Made by a program: the position numbers and the translations under genes
Notes under the pieces: model-generated
The model's database searches: none
What the model was told of the DNA's origin: nothing
The model's input: only the letters and a program-made list of their open reading frames with translations
In this document: positions 21,529 through 32,104 of the stretch, piece by piece
Layout of the letters: every line of letters starts with the position of its first letter
Numbering within the stretch: the stretch's first letter is position 1
Source of the DNA: Saccharomycopsis fibuligera x Saccharomycopsis cf. fibuligera
Lineage: Eukaryota; Ascomycota; Saccharomycetes; Ascoideales; Saccharomycopsidaceae
DNA length: 64,000 nt
Assembly: GCA_001936135.1 (NCBI GenBank)
Contig: CP012810.1
Location: 558,001-622,000, forward strand
Direction: 5' to 3'

Positions 21529-23337
21529 ATCGCAGTTTTTCTTATGAGCTCTATATCAAAGCCATATGTTGGCTGCTGGTGCTAGTCAACGCAATAACAT
21601 TCAGTGGAGCAGAGACTGTTTTGTACTTTATTGCCGTCATTATCGTTATTATCGCAGTAGCGCTTTTTCTGCTATCCGCTGTCTAATTTCTGCCGCTGGA
21701 TCCAGCACAGTGGGCCTAAAAATATCCGACTTGAGTCACATGCAAGCTACCGGAACTCGGTAAACACTGTGCTTATATATACACACAATACTCTGGTTTT
21801 CTCCATATTGGCGTAACAATTTTATAACTTTGATATTAGCAGACTCGCTACTAACTCTGTTTGGTTGCTGCTATTGCAGCAACGCATTGTACTAAACCAC
21901 AAACAAGTTTTTTTGAACTCATTAAGCTCACTAATTTGTAAAGCAATTATGCAACAAACTTCACTTACAGCAACCAATGTAATCACCAGCTTACGTTTTT
22001 ATATTGGGAATCTCGATAGAAGCCTCGTATCAGATAAGAAATATCTCTGAAATTAAGTTAGTAAGCAACATATCTACTAAGGCTACTTTGATTAAAATGT
22101 GTCTATGAGAAAGATGCTCCACTGTTTTGGCCTTTAAAACTGATGCGCGAAACTTTGACCCGTTAGATTACTTAGTCTAATGATCTTACCGGCACATGTC
22201 GTGTAACATTCCCTGGAGATTATAAAAAAGATAAGAGTAAACGTTTTGTAATTCATTCAAGCAGTTCAGGTTTCAGAAGCAAGCAAGTTATATGGATTAA
22301 TTAACATTATACCGAATAGATGAGCTACTAAGCGTTCGGCTAAAAAAGAATAGAACCCAAAAGCACAGTCACCGGTCAAAGCAATCTTATTATTGCAAGG
22401 AGAACACGCTGAACATTCATTTATAATGGCATCGTTCTCCATATAATTTTGTCTCTACAGGGTCTGAGCCGCACCTTGGGCGTAGCAAATCATTGGATCC
22501 TGACCGTTGAGCTAAAATTTTTTTAGGGTCCTAAGGACTTGGCTGCTGGCTGTTGATCTACACTGGAGGAACTCTGATATAATAGTGCACACATCACTGC
22601 TAGATTAAGTTACGTCATTTGTAGAGTTGCTAACACGCAAACCACGATTCTGGTGAGTGGCTGGAAATTGATGACGGTGCTTTACTCTCCAACTTTAAAT
22701 TGTGAATGAGCGAATCTAACTACAACTACACTATAATGTTTACAATGTAATTCGTTTGGTGTACTTCTCTGTAATTCAGGCTGTGTATGTGGCTGCCAGC
22801 TGGTTGCTATTATACAAGCGCTGTATCTCTATGTAATAGTTTTTGTCCTATTGCACACAGTTGTGCTAGTCCATGGAGCAAACTGGGTGCGCTTTCTTTT
22901 TGCAGTGTTTATCCGTTTTTTTGCTTTAATTTCCTTCACACGGTACAACTATCAGATGTCGACATATGCCGCTAATAAGAACGGATAATCCCCCTATATT
23001 GTATTATATCAGATCCTGGTTTCCCATCCTCTTGTGCCTAAAGCCTTTCTAAACTTTCAAACTTTGTTACTCTCACGAATTTTGTGATCTCTTCCTCTTC
23101 TTTTACTCTCTGTGCGTCGGTCGGTCTTATTGTTTTCTTGCTCATCGACCGCATATCGGATTTTTGTTTTTTTTGTCTTGAGAAAATTATTGTTGGACAA
23201 GTTCCAACCAAATTGCCTCTTCAACTACTCTCAAGCACACACGCTTAGCAAACATTCAAAAAGTCTGTTTATAACACCAATATAACCAAAACAAATTATA
23301 CAAAATAGCACTTATCATCATTGCCTGTCAAAATCAA
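21529..23337. promoter_or_regulatory. Long divergent region between VAM6 and the C48 protease gene
   Basis: 1.8 kb with several short open frames but none with recognisable features or codon bias. I see no RNA gene or strong repeat. The pyrimidine-rich stretch at 23080-23180 before the protease start looks like a transcription-start/leader region. Confidence 0.4.
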
Positions 23338-24942
23338 ATGCTTCAGGTAACCTTCAATAAATACAAAGGCTTTCATATCCCCAGTAACGCACCAGGCAGC
23401 AACACCTACAAACCTAACCGTCCTCGAATTGTAACTAGTGGCTTTGACTTGCTTCGCTGGGGTCAAACTGACGAGGACTATGACGGTTTCAGAGACGATG
23501 AACAAACGCAGTATGGCAACGACGAGTTTGATGATAAGGGATATGAGCCCGAGGAAGAAGGTATGGACGCTAGTGTCGTTGAGTCCTTTGGCGGGTCTAC
23601 CAAACGCGACAGCAGCGGCAGTGCCGGTATTAATGGAGTCGATAATGCTCTAACAACTGATGGAGTGACTACTGCCACCACTGCTGAAAGTGGGTTTACT
23701 AACAGTGAGGGAAAGTCGCTGATAAGCAGCTATAGCAGCGGCGGTGGTGTATCCTTGGCCAACGGCAGCAGTAATAGCAACACAAATGGCGACTCACAAG
23801 TTGGAAAGCTAAAGAAAAAGCTCAGCAAAGATGAAAGAAAGAAACTCAAAAAGGAGAAAAAGGAACAAAGACGGGAATTGGTCAAGAATAAGAAGCTTGA
23901 GCAAGAAAATGAAGTACTAGCGGCAGTAGGTAGTGACGATGACTATGATGAAGATGGGTCTTCTTCAAGCAGCAATGGTGGTTTTATGGACCATTTGGCT
24001 CGTCTTCCGCATCATCCTCACCATATACATCACCATAGCTATAAATGCCACAAGCGAAAGAAGTCACTTAGTAATAACAAACCGCAAATTAGCAATAACG
24101 GTCTGGTGGAATGTATCACCGCTGACGGTAGCACCAAATCTCAAAAGCTTAATCAGTTAAAATCTTTGTACTTGACTCTTATTAATACCAAACACAACAG
24201 AGTTTTGGATTTTCACGACATTACGATTTTCAAGGAGGACATATATAATCTCAGCTATGATCAATGGCTAAACGACAACAACTTATCTTATATTTACGAA
24301 TATTTTGAAAAAGCCCAACTAAACGATTTTATTCAGTCAAACGATATAATACTCAACTCCAAACTCGCATTGCGGTTCAAGAATTCAATTATTTTACTTA
24401 AGCCATCAATCGCATTTTTGCTTCTCATGAATCAGGATCCAGCCTCTTTAAAGGGTATCTTACCACCGCTCGAGTTAGCCAGTTTTATCTTCATCCCTAT
24501 CAATGACAATGACGATGTTGAACTCGCAGAAGGTGGCTCGCATTGGTCCCTCGTAGTGATCTCCATACTTGACCGCAAAGCGTTCATTTATGACACTTTG
24601 AGTGACGAACAGGATGACAATAATAATCGCGAGGCCCAAAACTTGATTAATAATTTGAATATTTATTTAAAAGCCCACGGTAAGATGGGCGCTGGGAGTG
24701 AGATCAAGCCAGAGGTAGTACCAACACCGCAGCAGCTCAACGGAAGCGATTGCGGGGTACACGTTTTACAGATCAGTGCAATTTTATTATCGAGGCTCAT
24801 TTATTGCCAGGAAAACAGTATTATTGATCTCCAATTGGATAATGTGTGGCTTAGTGCGGTGGATGGCAGAATATTTATTTTGAATAGCATTCTTGACATA
24901 GTAAAGAAAAACAAGCAACAACCCACTGCTATTGCTGCTTAA
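23338..24942 (+). CDS. C48-family cysteine protease, SENP8/NEDD8- or SUMO-specific type, with long N-terminal extension
   Basis: The 534-residue protein has a C-terminal Ulp/SENP protease domain from about residue 285. It contains LSYDQWLNDNNLSYIYEYFE, the substrate-cleft start, then the catalytic His in GGSHWSL (H402), Asp in YDTL (D419), the oxyanion Gln in PTPQQLNGSDCGV (Q466) and nucleophile Cys (C472). The compact spacing and WLND...I motifs resemble SENP8/Nep1 deneddylases more than Ulp1 or Ulp2. Candida albicans has a third ULP gene (ULP3) that might be the counterpart, but I cannot confirm this. The first 280 residues are unusual: acidic region 45-80, Ser/Gly-rich part, a Lys-rich helix (KLKKKLSKDERKKLKKEKKE) and a His-rich cluster near 225-233. 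The Lys stretch could be a nuclear signal or coiled coil. Confidence 0.82.
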   Translation: MLQVTFNKYKGFHIPSNAPGSNTYKPNRPRIVTSGFDLLRWGQTDEDYDGFRDDEQTQYGNDEFDDKGYEPEEEGMDASVVESFGGSTKRDSSGSAGINGVDNALTTDGVTTATTAESGFTNSEGKSLISSYSSGGGVSLANGSSNSNTNGDSQVGKLKKKLSKDERKKLKKEKKEQRRELVKNKKLEQENEVLAAVGSDDDYDEDGSSSSSNGGFMDHLARLPHHPHHIHHHSYKCHKRKKSLSNNKPQISNNGLVECITADGSTKSQKLNQLKSLYLTLINTKHNRVLDFHDITIFKEDIYNLSYDQWLNDNNLSYIYEYFEKAQLNDFIQSNDIILNSKLALRFKNSIILLKPSIAFLLLMNQDPASLKGILPPLELASFIFIPINDNDDVELAEGGSHWSLVVISILDRKAFIYDTLSDEQDDNNNREAQNLINNLNIYLKAHGKMGAGSEIKPEVVPTPQQLNGSDCGVHVLQISAILLSRLIYCQENSIIDLQLDNVWLSAVDGRIFILNSILDIVKKNKQQPTAIAA

Positions 24943-25537
24943 AGAGCTCTATTATTAATGATTTCCATGCATTTTTGGTTTGATAGAAGATACCTGCTTT
25001 GTTTTTTCCCGTAAAATTACGTTCTGTTTTGTGCTAACTAATATTTTGCTGAACCTCATGGTCTCGTTAATGGTTAATGTTTGATCTTTATTCAATTTCA
25101 TGTTATGTTGATGACAGAGTATATGTTAGTGGTATTTTTATCACCACGTGCGTGTGCAAGTAGCTCAGAAGTTTACGATATTAAGACGTTTACGGTCTGT
25201 TAAAATCTGTAGTCTTTTGTTATAATGTATATGTCTACTGGAAAAAAAAGGTTCTTTGTTTTGTTATTGGTTAACTTAACAATTTAGAGGGGCCATGGTG
25301 AGACATTTGCCATGATAGCAACTATTTTCATTTCAACACTATAGAAATCTTGTGCTATGCGAATATATCTGACGGAGAAGTAATTCTCTAGGACATAGGA
25401 GGATTTGGAAAACTTTGCGTAAGAAACAAGATTTTCTCAAGTTCCCTCAATATTCGTTGTTGACTGTAATTCATTTGGCAAACACATTCTGTACAAAAAT
25501 CATTACAGCAAATGTACGCCTATGTGCGCATTTTGTA

Positions 25538-25700
25538 TTTATAGCTTGCAAAAAACCCGTGGATCTATTTTTAAGTTTTTTGTTGGGATTGCATACAGAT
25601 GCATGCAGGTCCAGGTGCAGGACAGCTATTTGTAATGAAGTAACATGCACTTATGTTACCACCTCCCAACATCAGCCAGTTGATACTATCATCGAATGTG
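25538..25700 (+). repeat. Diverged upstream module, copy 1
   Basis: Shares in order with the other copies: TATTTATAG.TTGCAAAAA, a GCATGCAGG/GGTGCAGGA block, CCCAACATCAG, and GATACTATCATCG. It lies about 228 bp upstream of the stub ATG at 25915, the same spacing as copy 2 to its intact gene. Confidence 0.55.
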
Positions 25701-25914
25701 AAAATATGTGATAGGCAAAAAGAGAACAGTTTTTGTTGCTAATAAAGTAGATTCATTGATAGCTTTAAATATTAGCTTGTCTACTTGGTTTTTGTAATTG
25801 TCACTGGCTCTGATTTTCAACATCGTTAGCAAACAAGTTTATTTAATAATTCTAATAAACGAAAAGGTCGAACTTTGATAGTGAGCCAACTTTATCAATT
25901 AAGGCATCTTAAGA

Positions 25915-25968
25915 ATGCACTTTACTACTATTTTTGCTGCTTCTATTTCCCTTTTTTGCCATTTTTAA
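25915..25968 (+). pseudogene. Probable truncated paralogue: signal-peptide stub only
   Basis: ATG at 25915 opens MHFTTIFAASISLFCHF followed by TAA. It matches the signal peptides of the paralogues at 26870 (MKLSLILAVASSLFAVETFA) and 29904 (MKFSTVFTFATSFFAAQTLA) in length, hydrophobicity and pattern, then stops where cleavage would occur. The downstream poly(T)-ATAAATCTCATTTTT resembles the 3' flank of the 26870 gene, as if the mature part was deleted. Position relative to the upstream module is conserved. Short length makes chance resemblance possible. Confidence 0.45.
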
Positions 25969-26518
25969 TCATCGTTACATAATCATTTCCCAACCCCCCT
26001 TTTTTTTTATAAATCTCATTTTTATTCTATTCTAATTAACAACTGACTTACGTTTTTTCTTCAAATTAATACGCGTTATCCTCACTAAACTATTTTTTAA
26101 AATTTTAACTTAGTAACTACAGTACTTGTACGGTTCAAATATATATATGGTATAGGTTATGTCACAATTGTTTTCTTTATATAAGCAATTACAGTTTCTT
26201 GTAGCCTTTGAACTATTGCCTTTGTGTAATTGCCTAGAACTTAAGAATCAACTACGCGTGGATGTGTCACTTGGAGTTTCCTTCACCCTTGAGTATTGTG
26301 CTTCCTATCAATTTCACTTTATCATCACTTTTATGTGGCCCAGACCTATTACTCCAATAGTTTGCAAACCAATATGCTAGTATTAGTGTTTTGCACTAAA
26401 AATAAACCGGCCCGGGGATATGGTCAGTTATTGAGCTAATTGTGATAACGTACAGAGGTAATCACCAGTCAATATAAAAATTTTTTCTGTATTCGTTTTT
26501 ATGGATCGTAAACGAGGC

Positions 26519-26665
26519 TTTTCTATTTATAGTTGCAAAAAAAATTGTCTCACTTGCATATTTCCTGTAGCTGTATGCATGTGGGTGCAGGTACTACTAT
26601 TTTTATTGAAAAAATAACAGATCCTGTTTTTCAACATCAGAAAGGCAATGATATCATTCAAATAT
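26519..26665 (+). repeat. Diverged upstream module, copy 2
   Basis: Contains TTCTATTTATAGTTGCAAAA, GTATGCATGTGGGTGCAGG followed by TACTACTATTTTTATT, TTTTCAACATCAG and the near-palindrome CAATGATATCATTC (26646-26659). It lies about 218 bp upstream of the 26870 start. TATGCAT-like cores resemble Efg1/Sok2-type (APSES) sites, which is inference. Confidence 0.6.
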
Positions 26666-26869
26666 TTGATAAGTGGAGTGATAACTTCTAATTTTAGTAG
26701 ATGGAAAAAAAACTTGTAGGTATAAGTTTAACCGAATTTCCTTAACTGTTAAAGATTAACAATGTATATCTAGTCACTGAAACACAATAACTCATAATTA
26801 AACTCATTTGAACTACATCAATCAATAATATTTTAACTACTACAACTCCGCTACACACAACTTCCAAGC

Positions 26870-27349
26870 ATGAAACTCTCTTTAATTTTGGCTGTGGCAT
26901 CTTCTCTTTTTGCTGTTGAAACCTTTGCCGCTCCCTTTCAAATTCGCGACGCACCAGCTGGTACAGGCTCTAGATTCGCTTTGATTTCTGTCCGTTCTGC
27001 AAGCCCGGTCCATTTGCTTGGTATCAAAGAAGTTAACAGTCATCCATTTGTCTTCTCCATTGGAGGCGATGAAGGAAAATATCTCGAGGTCACCTTACAA
27101 AATGATGGTTCTTTAAAGACAGATGACGGAAAGTACGTTTATAGTAAACCAAACAATGGCGAAATTGGTATCGCTGCTCATGACAACGAGGTAACCAAAG
27201 GTTTCTACCTTGAAAAAAACGAATTGAAAAACAAGAATATTAATTTCTATGCTTGCCCATCTGGAGAAAACAAGTATTCTTTGACCAGCTCAAGTTGGGA
27301 TGGCTGTCTTGGCATTGGGCTCTTGTACAGCAAGACTTCTGACAATTAA
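26870..27349 (+). CDS. Small secreted cell-surface protein, paralogue 1
   Basis: The 159-residue precursor has a clear signal peptide (residues 1-20, cleavage after ETFA or so). The mature protein begins with a short propeptide-like APFQIRDAPAG; unlike its paralogue it has IR rather than the KR Kex2 site. The mature core contains SVRSASPVHLLGIKEV, a DGSLKTDDGKYVY strand pair, and two cysteines in FYACPSG and WDGCLG that could form a disulfide. There is no C-terminal GPI signal or membrane segment, so it should be secreted or non-covalently bound to the wall. The pattern (RSxSPxH near the mature start, YACPxG and a later GC) recalls small PhiA-type fungal cell-wall proteins. About 70 percent of positions match paralogue 2. 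Function is not known. Confidence 0.88.
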   Translation: MKLSLILAVASSLFAVETFAAPFQIRDAPAGTGSRFALISVRSASPVHLLGIKEVNSHPFVFSIGGDEGKYLEVTLQNDGSLKTDDGKYVYSKPNNGEIGIAAHDNEVTKGFYLEKNELKNKNINFYACPSGENKYSLTSSSWDGCLGIGLLYSKTSDN

Positions 27350-27934
27350 ACATGGTAATTTTGTCTGGACTCTTTGATGTCTAACATTGGTCCGTGATAC
27401 CAGCCTCTGCATTCAAATTTTTTTTTCATAATTTCATTTCTTTTCTTCATTATTATTTTATACATTTTATATCTTCTCTAATTGTATCGTTTAATTTCAT
27501 ATGTTTTTCTGTTCTCGTTGGGTTTATTTTCCGCTTATAATATTCTTTTTGTAGAACATAAATGTGGTACATCTCTCAAAGCAATGTTAAACCGGTTTGC
27601 AAGTTTATTCCTCAATGTAAAAAGCAAAAGTGAGAATATCTCTCTAATTGAATAAAAATACTCCTCTTAACGGTTTTTTTTCTTTTTTAGCATACCACTA
27701 AAAAACAGTAGCGTCCCAATGAAAATTCTATAAACTAATCTCCAAGAAAAGTCAGATGTGCCAAAATTAAATTTCTGTGTTTATTGTAAATAATAATCTA
27801 TTTTAATTGCTTTCATTGACCATCTATAGTGCGATTAATAGAAATATTGTTCACTTTTCCACAAATTTTACCTTTCGATTAATAGGGGCTTTTCCAGCAC
27901 TAAAATCTCCAAACTGTCACATTTACAATATCTT

Positions 27935-28060
27935 GAAGTTCCTGGCAACATACATATGCACGCACGAAAGTGCAGGAACTACTATTTTTATAAATATTTT
28001 TATGCAGGAGCATTACATGCACGCATCATCAAAATTAAAACAATGATATCATTGGTTTAA
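27935..28060 (+). repeat. Diverged upstream module, copy 3 (orphan)
   Basis: Contains AAGTGCAGGAACTACTATTTTTATA, matching copy 2 closely, and the perfect 14-bp palindrome CAATGATATCATTG at 28041-28054. No paralogue follows at the expected distance, so the gene it served may have been lost. Confidence 0.55.
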
Positions 28061-28119
28061 ATTGGTCATAGCTGTACATATAGATTTTGTCTCTATTGAA
28101 CGGTGAACGATGATCAGCT

Positions 28120-28121
<2 letters not shown>

Positions 28122-28153
<32 letters not shown>
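28122..28153. repeat. Poly(T) tract of 32 nt
   Basis: Uninterrupted T run just downstream of module copy 3. Confidence 0.9.
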
Positions 28154-28156
<3 letters not shown>

Positions 28157-29398
28157 CTCCGCCTTTTAAAAGTCTATTTTTTCGGCAAACTTTCTAGCTT
28201 AATATACATTTAGCGTTTTTGTGATCCCATTTAATCAATGTTAACTCAATTGTGGGACCTTAGGTAAGTACCAATTAAGTGTCAGTTGTCTTTTCTGTGT
28301 AAAATCAAATGGAATTTATGGAATACATATTGCATGAAGAAACGCACCATTAAAAATTCCGAGGGATCTTGTAAAGTTTCCCTTTCGAACGGAACTTTTT
28401 TTTAGGGTTCCTGTAGTAAAAATTGTTGGTAGCTCAGTAAATGTGCGGCTTAGCAAAACAGTAAATTTAAGGTTCAACGCTATTATCGAGTCCAATCAAG
28501 AAGTACAAGAAGCATGATTATTTTTAGAGTTAGAGTCTAATTACTCAACTGCTATAGCATTACTGTCGAACAGATGGTGTTGCTTTTGTAGATTTGAACC
28601 AATTAGAAACTGAGCAAGAGAAAATCATTTAAAATACAAAGCATACTGCAACAAGTATCATTCTTTTGGCCACTAGAAATTATCAGTCCGAGGGGTTCAT
28701 GCAAACATGAACATATTATTTTTGGGTATTGATCTAGGTGGCTTAATCATGATGCTTGTGTGTGAGTAAGCGACCCCTCACGCAACGATATCTAGTTATG
28801 AGGTAGATTTGCTGCAATACAATCACATCGGCGTTGACATCTTACCCCAAGTTTTAGTAAAAGCTGCTGCCGCTTTATTGCAGTCGTGACTTATATGCAA
28901 TACCAAGAAAAACTGGCTTCAAAAATAATAACATAACCCTCTCGGTCTTCGGTCTTCCTCCATTGTATAATGGCAATGGATAAAAATCAAAATTTAAACC
29001 GAAAGTGGCTCTTTGTATTTTGTGTTGGTGTGTTGGTGTTGACCATTCCTGAAACAAGAGAAGATATCTATATAATGTATCCACTTTCAATTTAGATGGC
29101 AATTATGGGCTAAGGCTTAGCTGAGAAACTCAAGCAATTCTCCTTTCGTCTTTTTTGACAAAAACACTTGATATAGCAAAGTTTCTTTTTTTGTACATAA
29201 ACTACGACTGACTCGTGCAATTGCCGCAATTTGCAACTGGTTGTGTTGTTATAGCGATAAATTCTTGGTAAAAAAAGAAACACTCATGTTTCTATTCTGG
29301 ATAATCTGACGGGCTTTGATGTGCAGCACAGCAAGCCGGACCAAATTATGGATACAAAATAACCATCGGTGGCTCGCAATTGCCAAACATTTGGGTGT

Positions 29399-29597
29399 TT
29401 TTCTATTAATAGTTGCGGGCATGATGGAGGAGGAACAGCTACAGCTTTGCTGCATATTGTATGCTCGAGGGTGCAGTAAGTGCTATTTTTAACCAAATAA
29501 ACAGAAAAGACAACGCCTGCACCGTTTCTTTTCTTTTTCCCAGTTTTACATCCACTACAACATCAGAGTGTCAGTGATCTCATCGAACATTCTTGAA
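29399..29597 (+). repeat. Diverged upstream module, copy 4
   Basis: Begins TTCTATTAATAGTTGC like copy 2, then GTATGCTCGAGGGTGCAG, GTGCTATTTTTAACC, ACAACATCAG and GTGATCTCATCG. It lies 326 bp upstream of the 29904 start; without the 105-bp CAA expansion this would be about 221 bp, as in copies 1 and 2. Confidence 0.55.
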
Positions 29598-29734
29598 AGC
29601 TGCTAGAGGGCTCGACAGCTATTTCTATATTTAGAGAAGGATCAAGTTAATATCAGTTGCCTATTGAAATTGTATAAATATGCACGGATCTGCTCCATTT
29701 TCAATACTCTACATCCATTCATTTTATTATAATT

Positions 29735-29841
<107 letters not shown>

Positions 29842-29903
29842 TCTACATTAACAGATACATTTATCTCAAAACATTCTCAAATCTAACAACACACTATCGA
29901 AAA

Positions 29904-30383
29904 ATGAAGTTCTCCACTGTCTTTACCTTTGCTACCTCTTTCTTTGCAGCTCAAACTCTTGCAGCTCCACACCAAAAGCGCGAAGATGCTGCTGGTGCCG
30001 GTACTAAATTCAGCCTTCTTTCCATACGTTCTGGCAGCCCAGTCCACCTCCTCGGCATTAAAGAAGTCGAATCTCACCCATTTGTCTTCTCAGTTGGAGG
30101 CGATGAAGGTGATTATCTTGAAGTCACATTACAAAAAGATGGTTCGTTGAAAGACAACAATGGAAAAGTTGTTTACAACAAACCAGACACCGGTGAAATT
30201 GGTATTGCTGCTCAAGATGTACAAGTCACTAAAGGATTTTACCTTAAGGATCGTGAATTGAGAAACAATGACTTTGGTTTTTACGCTTGTCCATCTGGTG
30301 AAAACAAGTACTCTTTGACTAGTTCTTCTTGGGATGGTTGTTATGGTATTGCTCTTTTGTACAATGAAATCAATGATAACTAA
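29904..30383 (+). CDS. Small secreted cell-surface protein, paralogue 2
   Basis: The 159-residue precursor has a signal peptide (MKFSTVFTFATSFFAAQTLA, cleavage near residue 20) and a KR dibasic Kex2 site at APHQKR, giving a mature chain of about 133 residues. It aligns without gaps to paralogue 1 over nearly its whole length: LSIRSGSPVHLLGIKEV, a conserved FVFSVGGDEGDYLEVTLQ segment, and the cysteines in FYACPSGENKYSLTSSSWD and GC that follow. Four Cys-free strands and the last two Cys suggest a small beta fold with one disulfide. No GPI signal is present. Codon use (TTG, AGA, GGT, GCT) suggests high expression, stronger here than in paralogue 1. The (CAA)35 leader is specific to this copy. 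The role is unknown; a cell-wall or secreted function is inferred. Confidence 0.9.
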   Translation: MKFSTVFTFATSFFAAQTLAAPHQKREDAAGAGTKFSLLSIRSGSPVHLLGIKEVESHPFVFSVGGDEGDYLEVTLQKDGSLKDNNGKVVYNKPDTGEIGIAAQDVQVTKGFYLKDRELRNNDFGFYACPSGENKYSLTSSSWDGCYGIALLYNEINDN

Positions 30384-32104
30384 TTTAAACAAGCTAAATG
30401 CTTCTTAGCTTTATGCCATAATGACCTCTTTTCTCAACCTCAAACCTTTGTTAATTCTTCTGGTTAACTAACTTGTCTTTCTTTGCTCGGTCTTCAATAT
30501 CCGTATACAGATATGCTGCTTTCTTCAACCTTTTATTTTTGGCCACTTTAACTTTTTCGCTTTCTTACATTTTTAATGTAATACCAATTCGTTTGTTCGT
30601 TCATTAATCCATTCTTTAGCTTACATAGGTTTTATCTTTTAATGCATTCATTACTCCCGGGACTTCTATTACGGTTTTTACCTTGCATTTATGTATCGAT
30701 TTGACTATTGTATTTCATAACATATAAATTCAATCCTGTACCCAACTCGTTACACATACCACCCTTCCATATCCCCTATACTACTAATATAATACTTCTC
30801 TTCCATATATTCAATTCGTAATCTTCCTCACCATTCTCCGACTACCGCTATATCACGAATTTAATACTTTGTTTCTGACTCTTGTATTATATTTCCTATC
30901 TCCCCAACACCCTTTCTTGTGTATCTCCTCTCTCCGTTTGCCTTTCGCCGTCTTTTGCGTATTTTTTCTTTGTTGATTCACTTCTGTTAGTAAATGTTTG
31001 TAAAGGTGGTAAATTGATTGAATGGTGCATTGGCATTTATTTCTATTTTTGTATTACACAAAAACGTTCTTTTGAGGTCCCTTTGCTGTCCACACTATTT
31101 CTTGGTGGTCGAGCTTGACAACCAATAACAGATGGCAAACAGAAAACCTACTTTTTCGTCATTAACATCAAAATTGGCTCTGTGAAAAGCTATAGTATAT
31201 TCAATATATGCTAATATGTGTGTATATATGTTGTTCAGTAATTATAAACTGCTAAGAACTCAAATGAACAAAAGAAGAACCCATAGAAAAAACAGTAGAA
31301 ATAAAAACAAAAAATGTTAACAAAAAGATCAAGAAAAGCACACATGTGATGAACACAGAAAGTTTGTAGCAGAGGTAACCAAAACAAAAATCTTCAAAAT
31401 AGTTTAACTATCAGAGAAAGCTTAGGAAATCAAATAAATTGATACCAGGTCAGTTGAGTCTTGAGTAAGACAAAATAGAAAGATGCACTAAGGGCAGAGG
31501 CATATTTTTAAAGGCAAAGGCGCCATGAGACAGTTAAAACTGGTAGGTGTTTTGAGCGTCCACAAAAGTTAAGGGCTTTAGGATGGTTAGTAGAGGTGCT
31601 GTTTATGATGGGGCAGACACAATAAAAGGGTATCATCAACCGAAAAATGATTTATCAAAATCATTGACTAAATAAAGTGAAGGTCATAATCGTAATCGTC
31701 GTAATCATTAGTATCGTAGTTTCCACTATAATTGGAGGTAGAAAGAGGCAATGAAAAAAGATAAAAAATGAAGAAAGATAAAAAAAAAAGTAAGGAGAAA
31801 AATCTAAGAAAGATAGAAAGCATTATAAGAACAAAGCAAAAATTAGCAGGACAGAGGATAAACGAAATTAGCGAATCCATAAATAGCGAGAAACAAAAGA
31901 ACTGAAGGGTGCAAAAAAAAAAGAGAAAAAAACCCAAATTCTAGAAAAGCCCAAAAAGAAATCGGAAAACAAAAAAGATTTGTTGAGATATACTTTGTTT
32001 GTGAAGAACCCATAAAAATTAAAGAAAAAATCAAGAAAAGGCAATGCATGCTGTTTTTACCCGCTTATTTAAAATGCACATCTCGAAAGTCTAACCGATA
32101 TTGG
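30384..32104. other. Convergent 3' intergenic region
   Basis: 1.7 kb between converging genes. The plus-strand side is pyrimidine-rich (30420-30960) and the minus-strand side purine-rich (31260-32040), which is a notable strand asymmetry but has no ORF, RNA gene or repeat I can support. Confidence 0.45.

Larger units (their letters stand above)
24943..26869. promoter_or_regulatory. Intergenic region with two copies of a repeated upstream module and a gene stub
   Basis: 1.9 kb between the protease gene and the first secreted paralogue. It holds module copies 1 and 2 and the signal-peptide stub at 25915, listed separately, plus a CACGTG E-box at 25145-25150. The 73-codon frame at 26159-26380 lacks support. 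Confidence 0.5.

Noticed and set aside
26159-26380. 73-codon ORF between the stub and paralogue 1
   Set aside because: There is no signal peptide like the paralogues', no codon bias and no similarity I can see.
28695-28712. Hairpin GTTCATG-CAAA-CATGAAC as a possible RNA or transposon end
   Set aside because: A 7-bp stem alone is common; no partner repeat, target duplication or nearby coding sequence supports a mobile element.
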